The notes: a model not told the origin generated them from the sequence alone. A DNA stretch of 64,000 nucleotides from Burkholderiales bacterium PBB6 (GCA_002255925.1 NKIH01000004.1:186001-250000); one strand, 5' to 3'; positions 35,650-49,239 are shown, numbered from the stretch's first letter. Program-made: numbers and translations.

Positions 35650-35934
35650 ATGGCCAATCCAACCCCCGCACAGCTCCACGACTACATCGCCGCCGGCCTG
35701 GTGTGCGAACACCTGGAAGTCGAGGGGGACGGCCAGCATTTCTACGCCACGATCGTGGCTGCCGAATTTGAAGGCCTCAGCCGCATCCGCCGCCACCAGC
35801 GCGTGTATGCCGCCCTGGGCGACCGCATGCGCGCTGAAATCCACGCGCTGTCGATGAAAACGCTTACCCCGGCCGAATGGGCCGCTGCGGGACCCGGCGC
35901 GAGCCTGCCGGTACCTGCCGCCCATCGCCATTGA
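35650..35934 (+). CDS. BolA-family protein (IbaG-like)
   Basis: 94 residues, starting MANPTPAQLHDYIAAGL. BolA fold pattern: CEHLEVEGDGQHFYATIVAAEFEGLSRIRRHQRVYAALG, with the conserved histidine in RRHQRVY. BolA/IbaG proteins bind monothiol glutaredoxins and [2Fe-2S] clusters. Its place before murA matches ibaG-murA of E. coli. The upstream frame through the permease gene is not coding. Confidence 0.88.
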   Translation: MANPTPAQLHDYIAAGLVCEHLEVEGDGQHFYATIVAAEFEGLSRIRRHQRVYAALGDRMRAEIHALSMKTLTPAEWAAAGPGASLPVPAAHRH

Positions 35935-35995
35935 CGCTGCCTTCCGGCCCCAGAGGTCGGGAGGGCAGGGTGGTGGCATGGCCTGGCGCCAGTGA

Positions 35996-37980
<1,985 letters not shown>

Positions 37981-38003
37981 ACCATTGTCTGAACCCGCGA
38001 CCC

Positions 38004-39320
38004 ATGTCTGACCTGAACCTGCGCCAACTCGATACCGCCGCCGCTGATTTCGAAGCCGAATTCCAGCGCCTGCGCCATTGGGCTGCAGACACCGACGCCG
38101 CCATCGAGCAGCGCGTGGCAGACATCCTGGCCGATGTGCAGGCCCGTGGCGATGCCGCCGTGCTGGAATACACCGCGCGTTTTGATGGCCTGCAGGCGCC
38201 CAGCGTCGCGGCCCTCGAGCTGACGCGCGAAGAGCTGAAGGCCGCGTTCGAGGCCATCACCCCGGCCCAGCGTGATGCGCTGCAGGCCGCAGCCCGCCGC
38301 GTGCGCAGCTACCACGAGCGTCAGCTGCAAGCCAGCGGCCAGAGCTGGAGCTATCGCGACGAAGACGGCACCTTGCTGGGCCAGAAGGTCACGCCGCTCG
38401 ACCGCGTCGGCATCTACGTTCCGGGTGGCAAGGCGGCTTACCCATCCAGTGTGCTGATGAACGCGATTCCCGCTCACGTGGCCGGGGTCGGTGAAATCAT
38501 CATGGTGGTGCCCACGCCGAAGGGCGAGAAAAACGCGCTGGTGCTGGCCGCCGCCTATGTGGCGGGCGTCACGCGTGCCTTCACCATCGGTGGCTCGCAG
38601 GCCGTCGCCGCGCTGGCTTACGGCACGGCCACGGTGCCGCCAGTCGACAAGATCACCGGCCCGGGCAATGCCTACGTGGCCAGTGCCAAGCGCCGCGTGT
38701 TTGGCCAGGTCGGCATCGACATGATTGCCGGCCCGAGCGAGATTCTGGTGCTGGCCGATGGCACCACGCCGCCCGACTGGGTGGCGATGGACCTGTTCAG
38801 CCAGGCCGAGCACGACGAGCTCGCGCAGAGCATTCTGCTGTGCCCGGACGCCGGCTACCTGGCCCAGGTGCGTGCCTCGATCGAGCGCCTGCTGCCCACC
38901 ATGCCGCGTGCGGCGGTCATCAAGGCTTCGCTGGAAGGCCGTGGTGCGCTGATCCTGACCCGGTCGATGGAAGAGGCCTGCGAGATCAGCAACCGCATCG
39001 CGCCCGAGCACCTGGAAGTGTCCAGTGAAGAGCCGCATCGCTGGGAGCCTGCGCTCAAGCACGCCGGCGCCATCTTCCTCGGCGCGTACACCAGCGAAAG
39101 CCTGGGCGACTACTGCGCCGGCCCGAACCATGTGCTGCCTACCTCAGGCACGGCCCGCTTCAGCTCACCGCTGGGCACCTATGACTTCCAGAAGCGCAGC
39201 AGCCTGATCGAGGTGAGTGAAGCCGGTGCGCAGACGCTGGGCGTGATCGCTGCCGAGCTGGCTTATGGCGAAGGCCTGCAGGGCCATGCCATGGCCGCCG
39301 AGATGCGCCTGAAGCGCTGA
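38004..39320 (+). CDS. hisD: Histidinol dehydrogenase
   Basis: 438 residues from [11 protein letters not shown]. Signatures are [38 protein letters not shown], the zinc/active-site region [14 protein letters not shown], and [14 protein letters not shown]. It carries out the last two oxidations to histidine. The start is 24 bases after hisG; a longer upstream frame runs through hisG and is not coding. Confidence 0.97.
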   Translation: MSDLNLRQLDTAAADFEAEFQRLRHWAADTDAAIEQRVADILADVQARGDAAVLEYTARFDGLQAPSVAALELTREELKAAFEAITPAQRDALQAAARRVRSYHERQLQASGQSWSYRDEDGTLLGQKVTPLDRVGIYVPGGKAAYPSSVLMNAIPAHVAGVGEIIMVVPTPKGEKNALVLAAAYVAGVTRAFTIGGSQAVAALAYGTATVPPVDKITGPGNAYVASAKRRVFGQVGIDMIAGPSEILVLADGTTPPDWVAMDLFSQAEHDELAQSILLCPDAGYLAQVRASIERLLPTMPRAAVIKASLEGRGALILTRSMEEACEISNRIAPEHLEVSSEEPHRWEPALKHAGAIFLGAYTSESLGDYCAGPNHVLPTSGTARFSSPLGTYDFQKRSSLIEVSEAGAQTLGVIAAELAYGEGLQGHAMAAEMRLKR

Positions 39321-39389
39321 GCGGCCCGCACCTCTGCATCGCCGCTCTTCGCCCTGTTCTGCACCGCCCTGAATCTTCCGGAATTGCCC

Positions 39390-40493
39390 ATGACCTCGCT
39401 GGCTGACCGCATGTCCCGTTTTCTCCGTGCCGATGTGCAGGGCATGCATGGCTATGCCGTGCAGCCCAGCGCCGGCATGGTCAAGGTGGACACCATGGAG
39501 AACCCGTTCCAGCTGCCGCAGCACCTGCGTGCCGAGCTGGGCACGCGCCTGGCCGACGTGGCCCTGAACCGCTATCCGGCTGAACGCGGCGATGTGCTGC
39601 GCGCCGAACTGGCCCGCCATGCGCAGATGCCTGACGGCAACAACATCATGCTGGGCAATGGCTCGGACGAGCTGATCTCGCTGCTGACGCTGGCCGCTGA
39701 CGTGCCCGGCAACGTGGTTCTGGCGCCGCTGCCGGGCTTCGTGATGTACGAGATGAGCGCCAAGCTCCAGGGCCTGAAGTTCGTCGGCGTGCCCACCACC
39801 GCCGACTTCCAGCTCGACGGCCCGGCCATGCTGGCTGCCATCCGTGAGCACCAGCCCGCGCTGGTCTGGCTGGCCTTCCCGAACAACCCCACGGCCAGCC
39901 TGTGGGACGACGACGTGATCGAAGCCATCATCGAGGCCTCACCGGGCCTGGTGGTGATGGACGAGGCCTATCAGCCGTTCGCCTCGCGCGATTCGCTCGA
40001 TCGCCTCAAGCGCCACGACCACGTGCTTCTGATGCGCACGATGAGCAAGTTCGGCCTGGCCGGCGTTCGCATCGGCTATCTGATCGGCCGCAACGCCGTG
40101 ATCGCCGAGATCGACAAGCTGCGCCCGCCGTTCAACATCAGCGTGCTCAACTGCGAAGCCGCGCTGTTCGCGCTGGAGCACGCCGACGAATACGCCCACC
40201 AGGCGGAAATCATCCGCGCCGAGCGCACCCGCATCACCACCGCGCTGTCAGCGCTGCCCGGCCTGACGTCCTTCCCGAGCGAAGCCAACATGGTGCTGGT
40301 GCGTGTGCCTGATGCCGCCCGCGTGTTTGCCGGCATGAAGGCCCGCAAGGTGCTGATCAAGAACGTTTCCGGCCTGCACCCGCTGCTGGCCAACTGTCTG
40401 CGCATCACCGTGGGCACGCCGGAAGAAAACACCCAGATGCTGGCCGCCTTGACGGCCGCCCTGAACGATCTGAACCAGGAAGCCCAAGCATGA
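39390..40493 (+). CDS. hisC: Histidinol-phosphate aminotransferase
   Basis: 367 residues from [15 protein letters not shown]. Class II aminotransferase: [33 protein letters not shown], and the PLP lysine in [19 protein letters not shown]. It converts imidazole-acetol phosphate to histidinol phosphate. It overlaps hisB by 4 bases. An in-frame TTG 6 bases upstream is less likely as the start. Confidence 0.95.
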   Translation: MTSLADRMSRFLRADVQGMHGYAVQPSAGMVKVDTMENPFQLPQHLRAELGTRLADVALNRYPAERGDVLRAELARHAQMPDGNNIMLGNGSDELISLLTLAADVPGNVVLAPLPGFVMYEMSAKLQGLKFVGVPTTADFQLDGPAMLAAIREHQPALVWLAFPNNPTASLWDDDVIEAIIEASPGLVVMDEAYQPFASRDSLDRLKRHDHVLLMRTMSKFGLAGVRIGYLIGRNAVIAEIDKLRPPFNISVLNCEAALFALEHADEYAHQAEIIRAERTRITTALSALPGLTSFPSEANMVLVRVPDAARVFAGMKARKVLIKNVSGLHPLLANCLRITVGTPEENTQMLAALTAALNDLNQEAQA

Positions 40494-41086
40494 GCTCACC
40501 CCGCATCGCCGAAGTCCAGCGCAACACCAACGAGACCAAGATCCGGGTGCGCATCAACCTGGACGGCACGGGTCAATCGAAGCTGGCCACCGGCATCGGC
40601 TTCTTTGACCACATGCTCGACCAGATCGCCCGCCACGGCCTGATCGACATCGAGATCGAGGCCGACGGTGACCTGCACATCGACGGCCACCATACGGTGG
40701 AAGACGTGGGCATCACGCTCGGCCAGGCGTTGGCGCAGGCCATCGGCGACAAGAAGGGCATCACCCGTTACGGCCACAGTTATGTGCCGCTCGACGAAGC
40801 TTTGTCGCGCGTGGTGATCGACTTCTCCGGCCGGCCCGGCCTGGAGATGGACGTCAAGTTCACCAGCGGCATGATCGGCGCGCTCGACACCCAGCTGGTT
40901 TATGAGTTCTTCCAGGGCTTCGTGAACCACGCGCTGGTGAGCCTGCACATCGACAACCTGAAGGGCCACAACGCCCACCACCAGTGCGAGACGATCTTCA
41001 AGGCCTTCGGCCGTGCGGTGCGCATGGCGCTGACGCCTGATCCGCGCTCGGCCGGCGTGATTCCGTCTACCAAGGGCAGTCTCTGA
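40490..41086 (+). CDS. hisB: Imidazoleglycerol-phosphate dehydratase
   Basis: 198 residues, a monofunctional dehydratase without the phosphatase domain found in enteric HisB. Metal-binding histidine motifs: [25 protein letters not shown], and [16 protein letters not shown]. It overlaps hisC by 4 bases and hisH by one (TGATG). Confidence 0.97.
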   Translation: MSSPRIAEVQRNTNETKIRVRINLDGTGQSKLATGIGFFDHMLDQIARHGLIDIEIEADGDLHIDGHHTVEDVGITLGQALAQAIGDKKGITRYGHSYVPLDEALSRVVIDFSGRPGLEMDVKFTSGMIGALDTQLVYEFFQGFVNHALVSLHIDNLKGHNAHHQCETIFKAFGRAVRMALTPDPRSAGVIPSTKGSL

Positions 41087-41754
41087 TGTCGGTGCGTCAA
41101 CGTACCGTGGCCGTGGTCGACTACGGCATGGGCAACCTGCGCTCGGTCTCGCAGGCCGTGATGCATGTGGCTGCCGGCTCGGGCGTGGAGGTCATCGTGA
41201 CCCAGCGTCCGGAAGACGTGCGTGCCGCCGAGCGCGTGGTGTTGCCAGGGCAGGGCGCGATGCGTGACTGCATGCGCGAGCTCGCCGACTCCGGCCTGAA
41301 AGAGGCCGTGCTGGAGGCCGCCGCGAGCAAGCCGCTCATGGGTGTGTGCGTCGGCATGCAGATGTTGCTCGACCACTCTGAAGAGCAGGACACGCCCGGC
41401 CTCGGCCTGATCGGTGGACGCGTGAAGCGCTTCGCGCTGGACGGCCGTCTGCAGCCGGACGGCAGCCGTTTCAAGGTGCCCCAGATGGGCTGGAACCGGG
41501 TGCGGCAGGTGGCCCATGACGGCGCCGTGCACCCGATCTGGGCCGGTGTTCCGGACGAGGCTTATTTCTATTTCGTCCACAGCTACTATGCCCAGCCGTC
41601 CGACCCGCGCCACAGTGCCGGCTTGACGGACTACGGGGATACCTTTACCTGCGCCATCGCCCGGGATAATATTTTTGCCACGCAATTCCATCCGGAAAAG
41701 AGCGCTGAACACGGTTTGGCCCTTTACCGGAACTTCCTGCACTGGCAACCTTGA
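41086..41754 (+). CDS. hisH: Imidazole glycerol phosphate synthase, glutaminase subunit
   Basis: 222 residues. Class I glutamine amidotransferase triad: Cys in [13 protein letters not shown], His and Glu in [14 protein letters not shown]. The N-terminus is [14 protein letters not shown]. It supplies ammonia to HisF, which here lies 2.2 kb downstream, past an antisense gene. Confidence 0.96.
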   Translation: MSVRQRTVAVVDYGMGNLRSVSQAVMHVAAGSGVEVIVTQRPEDVRAAERVVLPGQGAMRDCMRELADSGLKEAVLEAAASKPLMGVCVGMQMLLDHSEEQDTPGLGLIGGRVKRFALDGRLQPDGSRFKVPQMGWNRVRQVAHDGAVHPIWAGVPDEAYFYFVHSYYAQPSDPRHSAGLTDYGDTFTCAIARDNIFATQFHPEKSAEHGLALYRNFLHWQP

Positions 41755-41826
41755 GCTTTCGCTCCGGGCACCTGTGTCAGGCACCCGGGTAACTCCTCCA
41801 ACTTCCTCAATTGCGCTCCGCGAGCC

Positions 41827-42570
41827 ATGCTGCTGATCCCTGCGATCGACCTCAAAGATGGTCAATGTGTCCGCCTCGAACAAGGCGACATGAATGTGTC
41901 CACCACCTTCGGTGAAGACCCGGCCGCCATGGCGCGCCGCTGGGTTGACGCCGGTGCGCGACGCCTGCATCTGGTGGACCTGAATGGTGCGTTTGCCGGC
42001 AAGCCGGTGAACGAAGGCGCCATCAAGGCCATCCTGCGCGAAGTCGGCAACGACATCCCCGTGCAGCTGGGTGGCGGCATCCGTGATCTGGACACCATCG
42101 AGCGCTACCTTGATGACGGCATCAGCTACGTCATCATCGGCACCGCAGCGGTGAAGAACCCCGGCTTCCTGCGCGATGCCTGCACGGCCTTTGGCGGCCA
42201 CATCATCGTGGGCCTCGACGCCAAGGACGGCAAGGTGGCCACCGACGGCTGGAGCAAGCTCACCGGCCATGAAGTCATCGACCTCGCCAAGAAGTTCGAG
42301 GACTACGGCGTCGAAGGCGTGATCTACACCGACATCGGCCGCGACGGCATGCTGACCGGCATCAACATCGACGCCACCGTGAAGCTCGCCCAGGCGCTGC
42401 ACATCCCGGTGATCGCATCGGGTGGCCTGTCGAACCTCGCCGACATCGAACGCCTGTGCGCCGTTGAAAGCGAAGGCGTTGAAGGCGTGATCTGCGGTCG
42501 CTCCATCTATACCGGCGCCCTCGACTTTGCAGCCGGCCAGGCACGGGCCGACGAGTTGAACGGCGACTGA
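41827..42570 (+). CDS. hisA: Phosphoribosylformimino-5-aminoimidazole carboxamide ribotide isomerase
   Basis: 247 residues, TIM barrel. The N-terminus [17 protein letters not shown] has the catalytic aspartate. [39 protein letters not shown] and [12 protein letters not shown] are the half-barrel repeats. The 72-base gap after hisH shows no clear signal. A strong terminator follows. Confidence 0.96.
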   Translation: MLLIPAIDLKDGQCVRLEQGDMNVSTTFGEDPAAMARRWVDAGARRLHLVDLNGAFAGKPVNEGAIKAILREVGNDIPVQLGGGIRDLDTIERYLDDGISYVIIGTAAVKNPGFLRDACTAFGGHIIVGLDAKDGKVATDGWSKLTGHEVIDLAKKFEDYGVEGVIYTDIGRDGMLTGINIDATVKLAQALHIPVIASGGLSNLADIERLCAVESEGVEGVICGRSIYTGALDFAAGQARADELNGD

Positions 42571-42604
42571 GTTGGCTGCCGGGCCTCGGTGGCCCCCTGA
42601 ATTG

Positions 42605-42641
42605 AAAAAGCCCGCCAGGCGCAAAACCTGGCGGGCTTTTT
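42605..42641. terminator. Strong bidirectional terminator (hisA / OmpA-like)
   Basis: A perfect 15-bp stem, AAAAAGCCCGCCAGG/CCTGGCGGGCTTTTT, has a 7-base loop. It ends the hisG-A transcript and also suits the convergent OmpA-like gene, whose stop is 33 bases away. Confidence 0.95.
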
Positions 42642-42673
42642 GTTGGGGCCTGCGCGGCCCGCCGTTCTCAGGC

Positions 42674-43789
42674 TCAGCGGCCGAACAGCCCCTTGATCGA
42701 ATTCAGGGTGTCGATGGCGCTGCGGGTGCGCTCGCCCACGGTCGGCTTGTTTTCTTCGGGCTTTGGTGTGGGCGTCGGTGTTTCAACCGGTGCGCGCTGC
42801 ATGCGCGGCTGGCGTTGCTGCACAGGCGCCGCGGTGTTGGCCGCAGGTGCGCGCACGATGATTTCCACGCGGCGGTTCTTTGCACGGCCGGCTTCGTTCG
42901 TGTTGGGCGCCACTGGCTGGCTGGCGCCTTGGCCGGTGGCCGCCATGCGCTCAGCGGCCACGGCATGCTGCTGGGTCAGGGCCGCTGTCACGGCCTGGGC
43001 GCGGGCCTGCGAGAGCGCGAGGTTCGCGTCGGCCTGGCCCACGTCGTCGGTGTGGCCCACCACGTCGATGCGCAGATCCGGGTTGTCCGTCATCACCTTG
43101 GCCAGCTCACGCAGGGTCGCGTCAGAGCCGCTCTTCAGTTGCGCCTTGCCGGTGTCGAACTGGAAGCCATAGACGTCGACCTTGCCGCTGGCGGCCAGCG
43201 CCAGGGCCATCGGGCTCTCGCCAGAGATGGCCATCTTGCCGTCGTCCAGCGAGCCCTTGTCGATGACGAACAGCCACGCATAGGTGTCGCCGCCGCTGCC
43301 AAAGGTGTTCACCGCCAGCGAGACGTAGGTGTTGCCGCGTTGTGCCGCCAGGTACTGAACGTCCTGGTGGCCGTTCAGGTACAGATCACGCGCCTTGAGC
43401 AGCTCACGCAGGTCGCCGAGGTTGTCGTTGATGCACGGGCGTTCGCACACGAACAGTTCCTGGAAGCCACTGCGGCGCAGCGAGCTTTGGTAGTTGCGCA
43501 GTACCTGCAGCGCCGAGGCTGAGCCCGGGATGCGGTAGTGGATGTAGGTCACCTGGCCTTCCACGGGCAATACCTTGTCGGCCTTGTACTTGCCGTGGAC
43601 CAGGTACGGCTTGCTCAGCAGCAGCTGCGCTTCCTCGTATTCCTTGTAGTCGTATTTCTCGATCTTGGCGCTCGGGTAGGCGGCCACCGCCGGGTGGTCT
43701 TGTCCTTCGGCTGCGCGGGCGAACTGGGTGCACAGCGCTGCAAGACCCAGCAGAGCCACCACACCGCGGCGGCAATTCATCCATGACAT
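42674..43789 (-). CDS. DUF4892/OmpA-domain protein
   Basis: 371 residues from MSWMNCRRGV, preceded by AAGGAGA. A signal peptide ends near AALCTQFARA|AEGQD. Residues about 40-220 resemble the DUF4892 region (AYPSAKIEKYDYKEYEEAQLLL, YIHYRIPGSASALQVLRNYQ). This is followed by an OmpA peptidoglycan-binding domain (VYGFQFDTGKAQLK, IDVVGHTDDVGQADANLALSQARAQAV, NRRVEIIV) and a Pro/Thr-rich tail. It is likely to be periplasmic or outer-membrane, attached to peptidoglycan. It sits antisense between hisA and hisF and so splits the histidine genes. Confidence 0.85.
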   Translation of the reverse strand: MSWMNCRRGVVALLGLAALCTQFARAAEGQDHPAVAAYPSAKIEKYDYKEYEEAQLLLSKPYLVHGKYKADKVLPVEGQVTYIHYRIPGSASALQVLRNYQSSLRRSGFQELFVCERPCINDNLGDLRELLKARDLYLNGHQDVQYLAAQRGNTYVSLAVNTFGSGGDTYAWLFVIDKGSLDDGKMAISGESPMALALAASGKVDVYGFQFDTGKAQLKSGSDATLRELAKVMTDNPDLRIDVVGHTDDVGQADANLALSQARAQAVTAALTQQHAVAAERMAATGQGASQPVAPNTNEAGRAKNRRVEIIVRAPAANTAAPVQQRQPRMQRAPVETPTPTPKPEENKPTVGERTRSAIDTLNSIKGLFGR

Positions 43790-43970
43790 TGGCAACTTCT
43801 CCTTGGAATCCAGCAGAGCAACAGTGGTGGCCCTCAGGCCTGCCACACAACGCTGCGCATGCTAGCTGCGCTGACCGTCGGCCTCCCCCTAATTTCGCCA
43901 TCCGGTCTGACTTTTCTGTGGATGCGCCACGGTGGTGTTGCACACCCGGTGTGGCTACTCCCACAACTGC

Positions 43971-43976
43971 GACAAT
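43971..43976 (+). promoter_or_regulatory. -10-like box before hisF
   Basis: GACAAT ends 6 bases before the hisF ATG, so hisF probably has its own start of transcription, at or very near the start codon. No good -35 box is visible. The rest of the 193-base gap holds no other clear signal. Confidence 0.4.
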
Positions 43977-43982
43977 CGGGGC

Positions 43983-44762
43983 ATGCTAGCCAAACGCATC
44001 ATTCCCTGCCTCGACGTGACCGGTGGTCGCGTCGTCAAAGGCGTCAACTTCGTTGAACTGCGCGACGCCGGTGATCCGGTTGAAATCGCTGCCCGCTACA
44101 ACGACCAAGGCGCCGACGAACTCACCTTCCTCGACATCACGGCCACCAGTGACGGCCGTGACCTGATCCTGCACATCATCGAGGCCGTGGCCTCGCAGGT
44201 GTTCATCCCCTTGACCGTGGGCGGCGGCGTGCGCGCCGTCGAAGACGTGCGGCGCCTGCTGAACGCCGGTGCTGACAAGGTCAGCTTCAATTCCGCCGCG
44301 GTGTCGAACCCGCAGGTCATCCGGGATGCCTCCGACAAGTACGGCTCGCAAGCCATCGTGGTGGCGATCGATGCCAAGCGCCGGGTGGGCGAAGACCTCG
44401 CTTCAAAAGGCCCCGGCTGGGACATCTACACCCACGGTGGGCGCAAGAACATGCACCTCGATGCGGTGGACTGGGCGCGCCAGATGGCTGCCTACGGCGC
44501 CGGGGAAATCCTGCTGACCTGCATGGACCGCGATGGCACCAAGGCCGGCTTCGACCTGGAACTCACCCGCGCCGTGAGCGACGCGGTGTCGGTGCCCGTC
44601 ATCGCATCCGGTGGGGTGGGCACGCTCGAGCATCTGGTTGAAGGCATCCAGATCGGTGGTGCGGACGCGGTGCTCGCGGCCAGCATCTTCCATTACGGCG
44701 AATACACCGTCGGCCAGGCCAAGGCCGCACTTGCAAAGGCCGGCGTGCCGGTACGCTCATGA
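43983..44762 (+). CDS. hisF: Imidazole glycerol phosphate synthase, cyclase subunit
   Basis: 259 residues, TIM barrel, [23 protein letters not shown]. The catalytic aspartates are in IPCLDVTGG and [29 protein letters not shown] and [15 protein letters not shown] are the phosphate sites. It makes imidazole glycerol phosphate and AICAR with HisH. hisI and hisE do not follow; rsmD begins on its stop codon. Confidence 0.96.
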   Translation: MLAKRIIPCLDVTGGRVVKGVNFVELRDAGDPVEIAARYNDQGADELTFLDITATSDGRDLILHIIEAVASQVFIPLTVGGGVRAVEDVRRLLNAGADKVSFNSAAVSNPQVIRDASDKYGSQAIVVAIDAKRRVGEDLASKGPGWDIYTHGGRKNMHLDAVDWARQMAAYGAGEILLTCMDRDGTKAGFDLELTRAVSDAVSVPVIASGGVGTLEHLVEGIQIGGADAVLAASIFHYGEYTVGQAKAALAKAGVPVRS

Positions 44763-45418
44763 AAGCCATTCGAGAACGTGCGGAGGCCCTGGCCGCCGCG
44801 GCCAAGGAATCACGCGCTGCTGCGGCTGCCAAGGCCGCAGGCGGGCCCCCGCGCGGTGCGCCCGCGCAGGTGCGCATCATCGGTGGCCAGTGGAAGCGCA
44901 GCATGCTGCCCGTGGCCCACAAGCCGGGCCTGCGCCCCACGCCCGACCGTGTCCGCGAGACGCTGTTCAACTGGCTGGGCAATGAGCTCGACGGCTGGCG
45001 CGTGGTGGATGCCTACGCCGGCTCCGGCGCCCTGGGCTTTGAGGCCGCTTCGCGCGGTGCCGCCGCCGTGCTGCTGCTGGAGCAGGACGCGGGCCTGGTG
45101 CGCTCGCTGGGTGAGTCGAAGACGCGCCTGAAGGCCGAGGCCATCCGCGTGCAGCGCACCGATGCGCTGTCCTGGTTGAAGTCGGCGCCGATGGCGAGCT
45201 TCGAGCTGGTGCTGATCGATCCGCCGTTCGACAGCGAGCTGGCTTTGCCGTCGCTCGAAGCCGCCGCGAAGCTGGTCGTGCCTGGGGGCTTTGTATACCT
45301 GGAAACCGGCGCCGAGCTCAAAGAAGCACCGGCTGGTTTGCAGCTGCATCGCCACATGAAGGCAGGCACGGTGCATGCGCATCTGTTGCGAGCCGCAACA
45401 CCTGAACAGCCGGCCTGA
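44759..45418 (+). CDS. rsmD: 16S rRNA (guanine(966)-N2)-methyltransferase RsmD
   Basis: 219 residues from the ATG that overlaps the hisF stop. The first 37 residues are Ala/Arg-rich and not part of the fold, so a later start such as the GTG at VRIIGG is possible. The core is clear: [47 protein letters not shown] (SAM site), and the catalytic [11 protein letters not shown]. rsmD-coaD-ferredoxin is a common order in this lineage. Confidence 0.93.
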   Translation: MKAIRERAEALAAAAKESRAAAAAKAAGGPPRGAPAQVRIIGGQWKRSMLPVAHKPGLRPTPDRVRETLFNWLGNELDGWRVVDAYAGSGALGFEAASRGAAAVLLLEQDAGLVRSLGESKTRLKAEAIRVQRTDALSWLKSAPMASFELVLIDPPFDSELALPSLEAAAKLVVPGGFVYLETGAELKEAPAGLQLHRHMKAGTVHAHLLRAATPEQPA

Positions 45419-46221
<803 letters not shown>

Positions 46222-46238
46222 CGGCTACTCCGGCAGCG

Positions 46239-46724
46239 TCAGCGCTTGGGCTGGTGTCTGGGCATCATGGCCTCGGTGCCCGGCGGTGTCGGCGGCGGCA
46301 CATACAGCAGGCCTTCCACGTCGCAGCGCAGCTTTTTCTTGTTTGGCTTGCAGGGCTGTGGGCCCGCCGGCATGGGCGCCATGGCCGCCGGGGCAACTGG
46401 TGGGGCCTTCGCAGGGCCGATGCGCGCAGGCCCACCCTGAGGCGACAGCTTGCGCTCACGTTCCCGCGCTTCCCGCTCCTTCACCAACGCGCTGGCCAGC
46501 CTGGCATCAGCCTGCTGGGCTGATCGGGCGGCCTGCACCTGCTCGGCATCGCGCGGGTCGGCGGCCTCGATGGTGCGTCCGCTCTCGCCAGGCGCGCAGG
46601 GCGTGTTCTGGTAGGTCTGCCCACATCGCCACACCGTTGACGAGCCAGCCGCAACGGCCATCCCGGTGTTGCAGATGAATGTCACTACGCCGAGGCACAA
46701 CAACATCCGCCTGCAGAGGGTCAT
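46239..46724 (-). CDS. Secreted DUF4124-like protein
   Basis: 161 residues. The N-terminal signal is hydrophobic and ends near GMAVA|AGSS. The mature start [16 protein letters not shown] is the DUF4124 pattern. A charged helix follows ([33 protein letters not shown]), then a Pro/Ala-rich C-terminus with a second cysteine pair. Its ATG overlaps the pth stop (ATGA), so it is translated with pth. The role is unknown. Confidence 0.72.
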   Translation of the reverse strand: MTLCRRMLLCLGVVTFICNTGMAVAAGSSTVWRCGQTYQNTPCAPGESGRTIEAADPRDAEQVQAARSAQQADARLASALVKEREARERERKLSPQGGPARIGPAKAPPVAPAAMAPMPAGPQPCKPNKKKLRCDVEGLLYVPPPTPPGTEAMMPRHQPKR

Positions 46725-47377
46725 GGTCGAGGGTCTCCGGGGGGCTGGGCAGCAGCCGATGGTGTGGCCCCGTCCGCGGCGGGCGGGCGGGGTGGCTTGG
46801 GCCGAGGGGGCTTGGCGTGGATTTTCAGCAGCGCCTGGTCCATGCCGCCATCCAGCATCAGAGGGAGTGTCTTGAGCGAATCTTCGATGTTGCGCTCGAT
46901 GGCGTCACGCTCGTCGGCAGGCGGCTTGCGCAGCACATAGGCGGCCACTTCCGACTTGATGCCGGGGTGCCCGATGCCCAGGCGCAGGCGCCAGAATTCA
47001 CCCGTGCCCAGTTGCGCCTGGATGTCTTTCAGGCCGTTGTGGCCACCGTTGCCGCCGCCCTTTTTCAGCTTCATCTGGCCCGCTGGCAAGTCCAGCTCGT
47101 CGTGCACGACCAGGATCTCTTCCGGCGCGATCTTGAAGAAGCGGGCCAGTGGGGCGACTGCCTTGCCTGAGAGGTTCATGTAGGTCAGCGGCTGCTGCAG
47201 CCAGATGGGCTGTGAGCCACGGTTCACCCGTGCGACCAGGCCGTGATAGTTGCGGTCCACCTGCAGGTTGGCGCCCAGCTGACGTGCAGCGCCGTCGACC
47301 CACCAGAAGCCGGCGTTGTGGCGTGTGGCCTCGTACTCGGGGCCCGGGTTGCCCAGGCCGACAATCAATCGAATCAT
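46721..47377 (-). CDS. pth: Peptidyl-tRNA hydrolase
   Basis: 218 residues. [27 protein letters not shown] holds the catalytic histidine; [45 protein letters not shown] and [10 protein letters not shown] follow. It frees peptidyl-tRNAs stalled off the ribosome. The Pro/Lys/Ala tail of about 25 residues is longer than in E. coli. In related genomes pth normally follows rplY; here an argP-like gene lies between them. Confidence 0.96.
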   Translation of the reverse strand: MIRLIVGLGNPGPEYEATRHNAGFWWVDGAARQLGANLQVDRNYHGLVARVNRGSQPIWLQQPLTYMNLSGKAVAPLARFFKIAPEEILVVHDELDLPAGQMKLKKGGGNGGHNGLKDIQAQLGTGEFWRLRLGIGHPGIKSEVAAYVLRKPPADERDAIERNIEDSLKTLPLMLDGGMDQALLKIHAKPPRPKPPRPPAADGATPSAAAQPPGDPRP

Positions 47378-47383
47378 GGCCGC

Positions 47384-47389
47384 ATTATC
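47384..47389 (-). promoter_or_regulatory. -10-like box before pth
   Basis: On the minus strand GATAAT ends 6 bases before the pth ATG and overlaps the stop codon of the argP-like gene. It would give pth its own, leaderless, transcript. Confidence 0.4.
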
Positions 47390-48368
47390 CCGCCGGCACG
47401 GCGCTGAGCGCAGCCCGTGCGCCGGCGATCACGGCGGCGCCGATCTGGTCCATCAAGCCGGTTCGGGCTGGTCCGGTGGTGGGCGTGCTGGCCGCTGTGT
47501 TGGCGGCTGTATTGGTGCCGCTGTCATCCCCGCTCAAGCGCCACTGGTGCCAGTGCAGCGCCACGTCGATGGTCACGTCTGGCAGCAGGGGCAGCAACGC
47601 GCCGCTGGCCACATGCGGACGGGCCAGCAGCTCAGGCAGCACGGCCACGCCCCAGCCCATCTCTGCGGCCCGTGCGCCGGCCTCGCTGCTGGGCACGTAG
47701 CGCTCTTTCAGGCGCGGCTCACGCACACCAAAGGCCCGCGAGACCCACTGCGCCTGCATGTCGTCCTTGCGGTTGAAGACGATGAAGGGCAGTTGCGAGA
47801 AGTTGCTGCGGGTCAGGCCCTGGGGCATGGCGCGCTCGATGAAGGACGGCGCAGCCACGGCGATGTAGCGCATCAGGCCCAGGGGCTGGCACAGGCAGCC
47901 GCGCAAGGCCTGCGAGACCGAGCTGACGCAGCCCAGCACATCGCCCTGGCGCAACCAGTCGTGGGTGAAATCCTGGTCGTCGACGATCAGCTCCAGCCCG
48001 TAACCCTCGCGCTGGCCAGCCTGCACCAGCGGATCGAGCGCGGGCAACACCCAGGTGGCGAGGCTGTCGGCATTGACGGCTATCGGTAAGCGCTCGTCAC
48101 GCGCCAGCGTGCTGCCCAGCTCGCGGGCGGCATCGGCCCGCAAGGCTTGAATTTGCCTCGCGTAGCGCAGCAGCACCTTGCCGGGCTCGGTCAGCCGCAG
48201 CGGCCGTGCCCGCACCACCAAAGGGTGGCCCACCTGGGATTCGAGCGAGCGCAGGCGCTGCGAGACAGCCGACTGCGTGATGTTCAGCAGTTGTGCGGCC
48301 CGGTCGAAGCTGCCGGCTTCGGCGAGGGCGGCGAGGCAATCAAGGCCGGCGGTATCAAGGGCGTGCAA
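47385..48368 (-). CDS. argP: LysR-type regulator, ArgP/LysG family
   Basis: 327 residues from a TTG preceded by GGAG six bases upstream. The helix-turn-helix is [31 protein letters not shown]. The effector domain keeps the ArgP landmarks [27 protein letters not shown] and [11 protein letters not shown] low-complexity Asn/Thr/Ala insert interrupts the end. ArgP senses lysine and arginine and usually drives an exporter (lysE/argO) encoded divergently; no such gene is beside it here. The family call is good, the target unknown. Confidence 0.8.
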   Translation of the reverse strand: MHALDTAGLDCLAALAEAGSFDRAAQLLNITQSAVSQRLRSLESQVGHPLVVRARPLRLTEPGKVLLRYARQIQALRADAARELGSTLARDERLPIAVNADSLATWVLPALDPLVQAGQREGYGLELIVDDQDFTHDWLRQGDVLGCVSSVSQALRGCLCQPLGLMRYIAVAAPSFIERAMPQGLTRSNFSQLPFIVFNRKDDMQAQWVSRAFGVREPRLKERYVPSSEAGARAAEMGWGVAVLPELLARPHVASGALLPLLPDVTIDVALHWHQWRLSGDDSGTNTAANTAASTPTTGPARTGLMDQIGAAVIAGARAALSAVPAG

Positions 48369-48449
48369 AGGCGGCTCCGGTAATCAGCTGGGCTAATGTA
48401 TCCGGGCATTCAAGCGGAATCGCTTCTGCTGTGCCTGGCGATCGGGCAA

Positions 48450-48476
48450 TAAAAAACCCCGCCAGGGCGGGGTTTT
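48450..48476 (-). terminator. Rho-independent terminator after rplY
   Basis: The stem AAAACCCCGC/GCGGGGTTTT has the 4-base loop CAGG. On the minus strand it is followed by a T run (GGGGTTTTTTATTG). It lies 23 bases beyond the rplY stop. Confidence 0.88.
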
Positions 48477-48498
48477 CAGCGTGAGCTTGAAGAGAAGA

Positions 48499-49122
48499 TT
48501 ACTTCTTCTTCTTGCCCTTCTTGTCGTCAGCAGCCGGAGCGGCCACAACGACGATTTCTTCTTCGACCTTCGGCTCGGCCACAGACACCACGACCGGGTT
48601 CTGGGTGCCGTGCTTGACGATCTTGATGCCTTCCGGCAGCACGAGGTCAGAAGCGTGCAGGCTCTTGCCACGCACCAGGCCGCTCAGGTCGACGGCGATG
48701 AATTCCGGCAGCTGAACGGCCAGGCATTCGATCTGGATTTCGGTGGCGACGTGGCTGACCACGCACTTGTCGGTCTTGACGGCGACCGAGTTTTCTTCGC
48801 CGGTGAAGTGCAGAGGCACCTTCTTGCGCAGGCGGGTGGTTTCGTCCACGCGCTGGAAGTCGCAATGCAGCACTTGCTGCTTCCAGGGGTGAACCTGGAA
48901 TGCGCGCAGCAGAACCTTCTCGACCTTGCCGTTCAGCGTCATGCTGAGGATCGACGAGTGGAACGCTTCCTTCTTCAGGGCGAAGTACAGGGCGTTGTGA
49001 TCCAGCTCGATCATGGCCGGTTCACCCGCGCCAAAAACGATACCAGGCACCTTGCCCGAAATGCGCAGGCGGCGGCTCGCTCCGGTCCCCTGCAGTGCGC
49101 GCTCATAAGCGACAAATTCCAT
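48499..49122 (-). CDS. rplY: 50S ribosomal protein L25, long (Ctc/TL5) form
   Basis: 207 residues from [12 protein letters not shown], preceded by GGAGAG; a longer frame upstream is not supported. The L25 domain ([42 protein letters not shown]) is followed by the TL5-type C-terminal domain and a Lys-rich end. It binds 5S rRNA. It is downstream of prs in the same direction. Confidence 0.95.
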   Translation of the reverse strand: MEFVAYERALQGTGASRRLRISGKVPGIVFGAGEPAMIELDHNALYFALKKEAFHSSILSMTLNGKVEKVLLRAFQVHPWKQQVLHCDFQRVDETTRLRKKVPLHFTGEENSVAVKTDKCVVSHVATEIQIECLAVQLPEFIAVDLSGLVRGKSLHASDLVLPEGIKIVKHGTQNPVVVSVAEPKVEEEIVVVAAPAADDKKGKKKK

Positions 49123-49210
49123 GACACTCTCCAGTGAGTCGGGGCGTCCGCGACCAGAATCGCCCCGTTTGCAAAAGCGCACCAACCTGAAGGGCTGGCA
49201 CGCCGTAGAA

Positions 49211-49231
49211 CGGGCCGCAAGAAGCGGCCCG
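49211..49231 (-). terminator. Hairpin between prs and rplY
   Basis: CGGGCCGC and GCGGCCCG form an 8-bp stem with a 5-base loop, 9 bases after the prs stop. The following T run is poor (TTCTA), so partial termination or RNA processing is more likely than full termination. Confidence 0.4.
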
Positions 49232-49239
49232 GATAAAAA

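Noticed and set aside
42571-44762. Hidden hisI or hisE in the hisA-hisF-rsmD region
   Set aside because: I looked in all frames for the HisI and HisE patterns and found none; the space is filled by the OmpA-like gene, hisF and rsmD.
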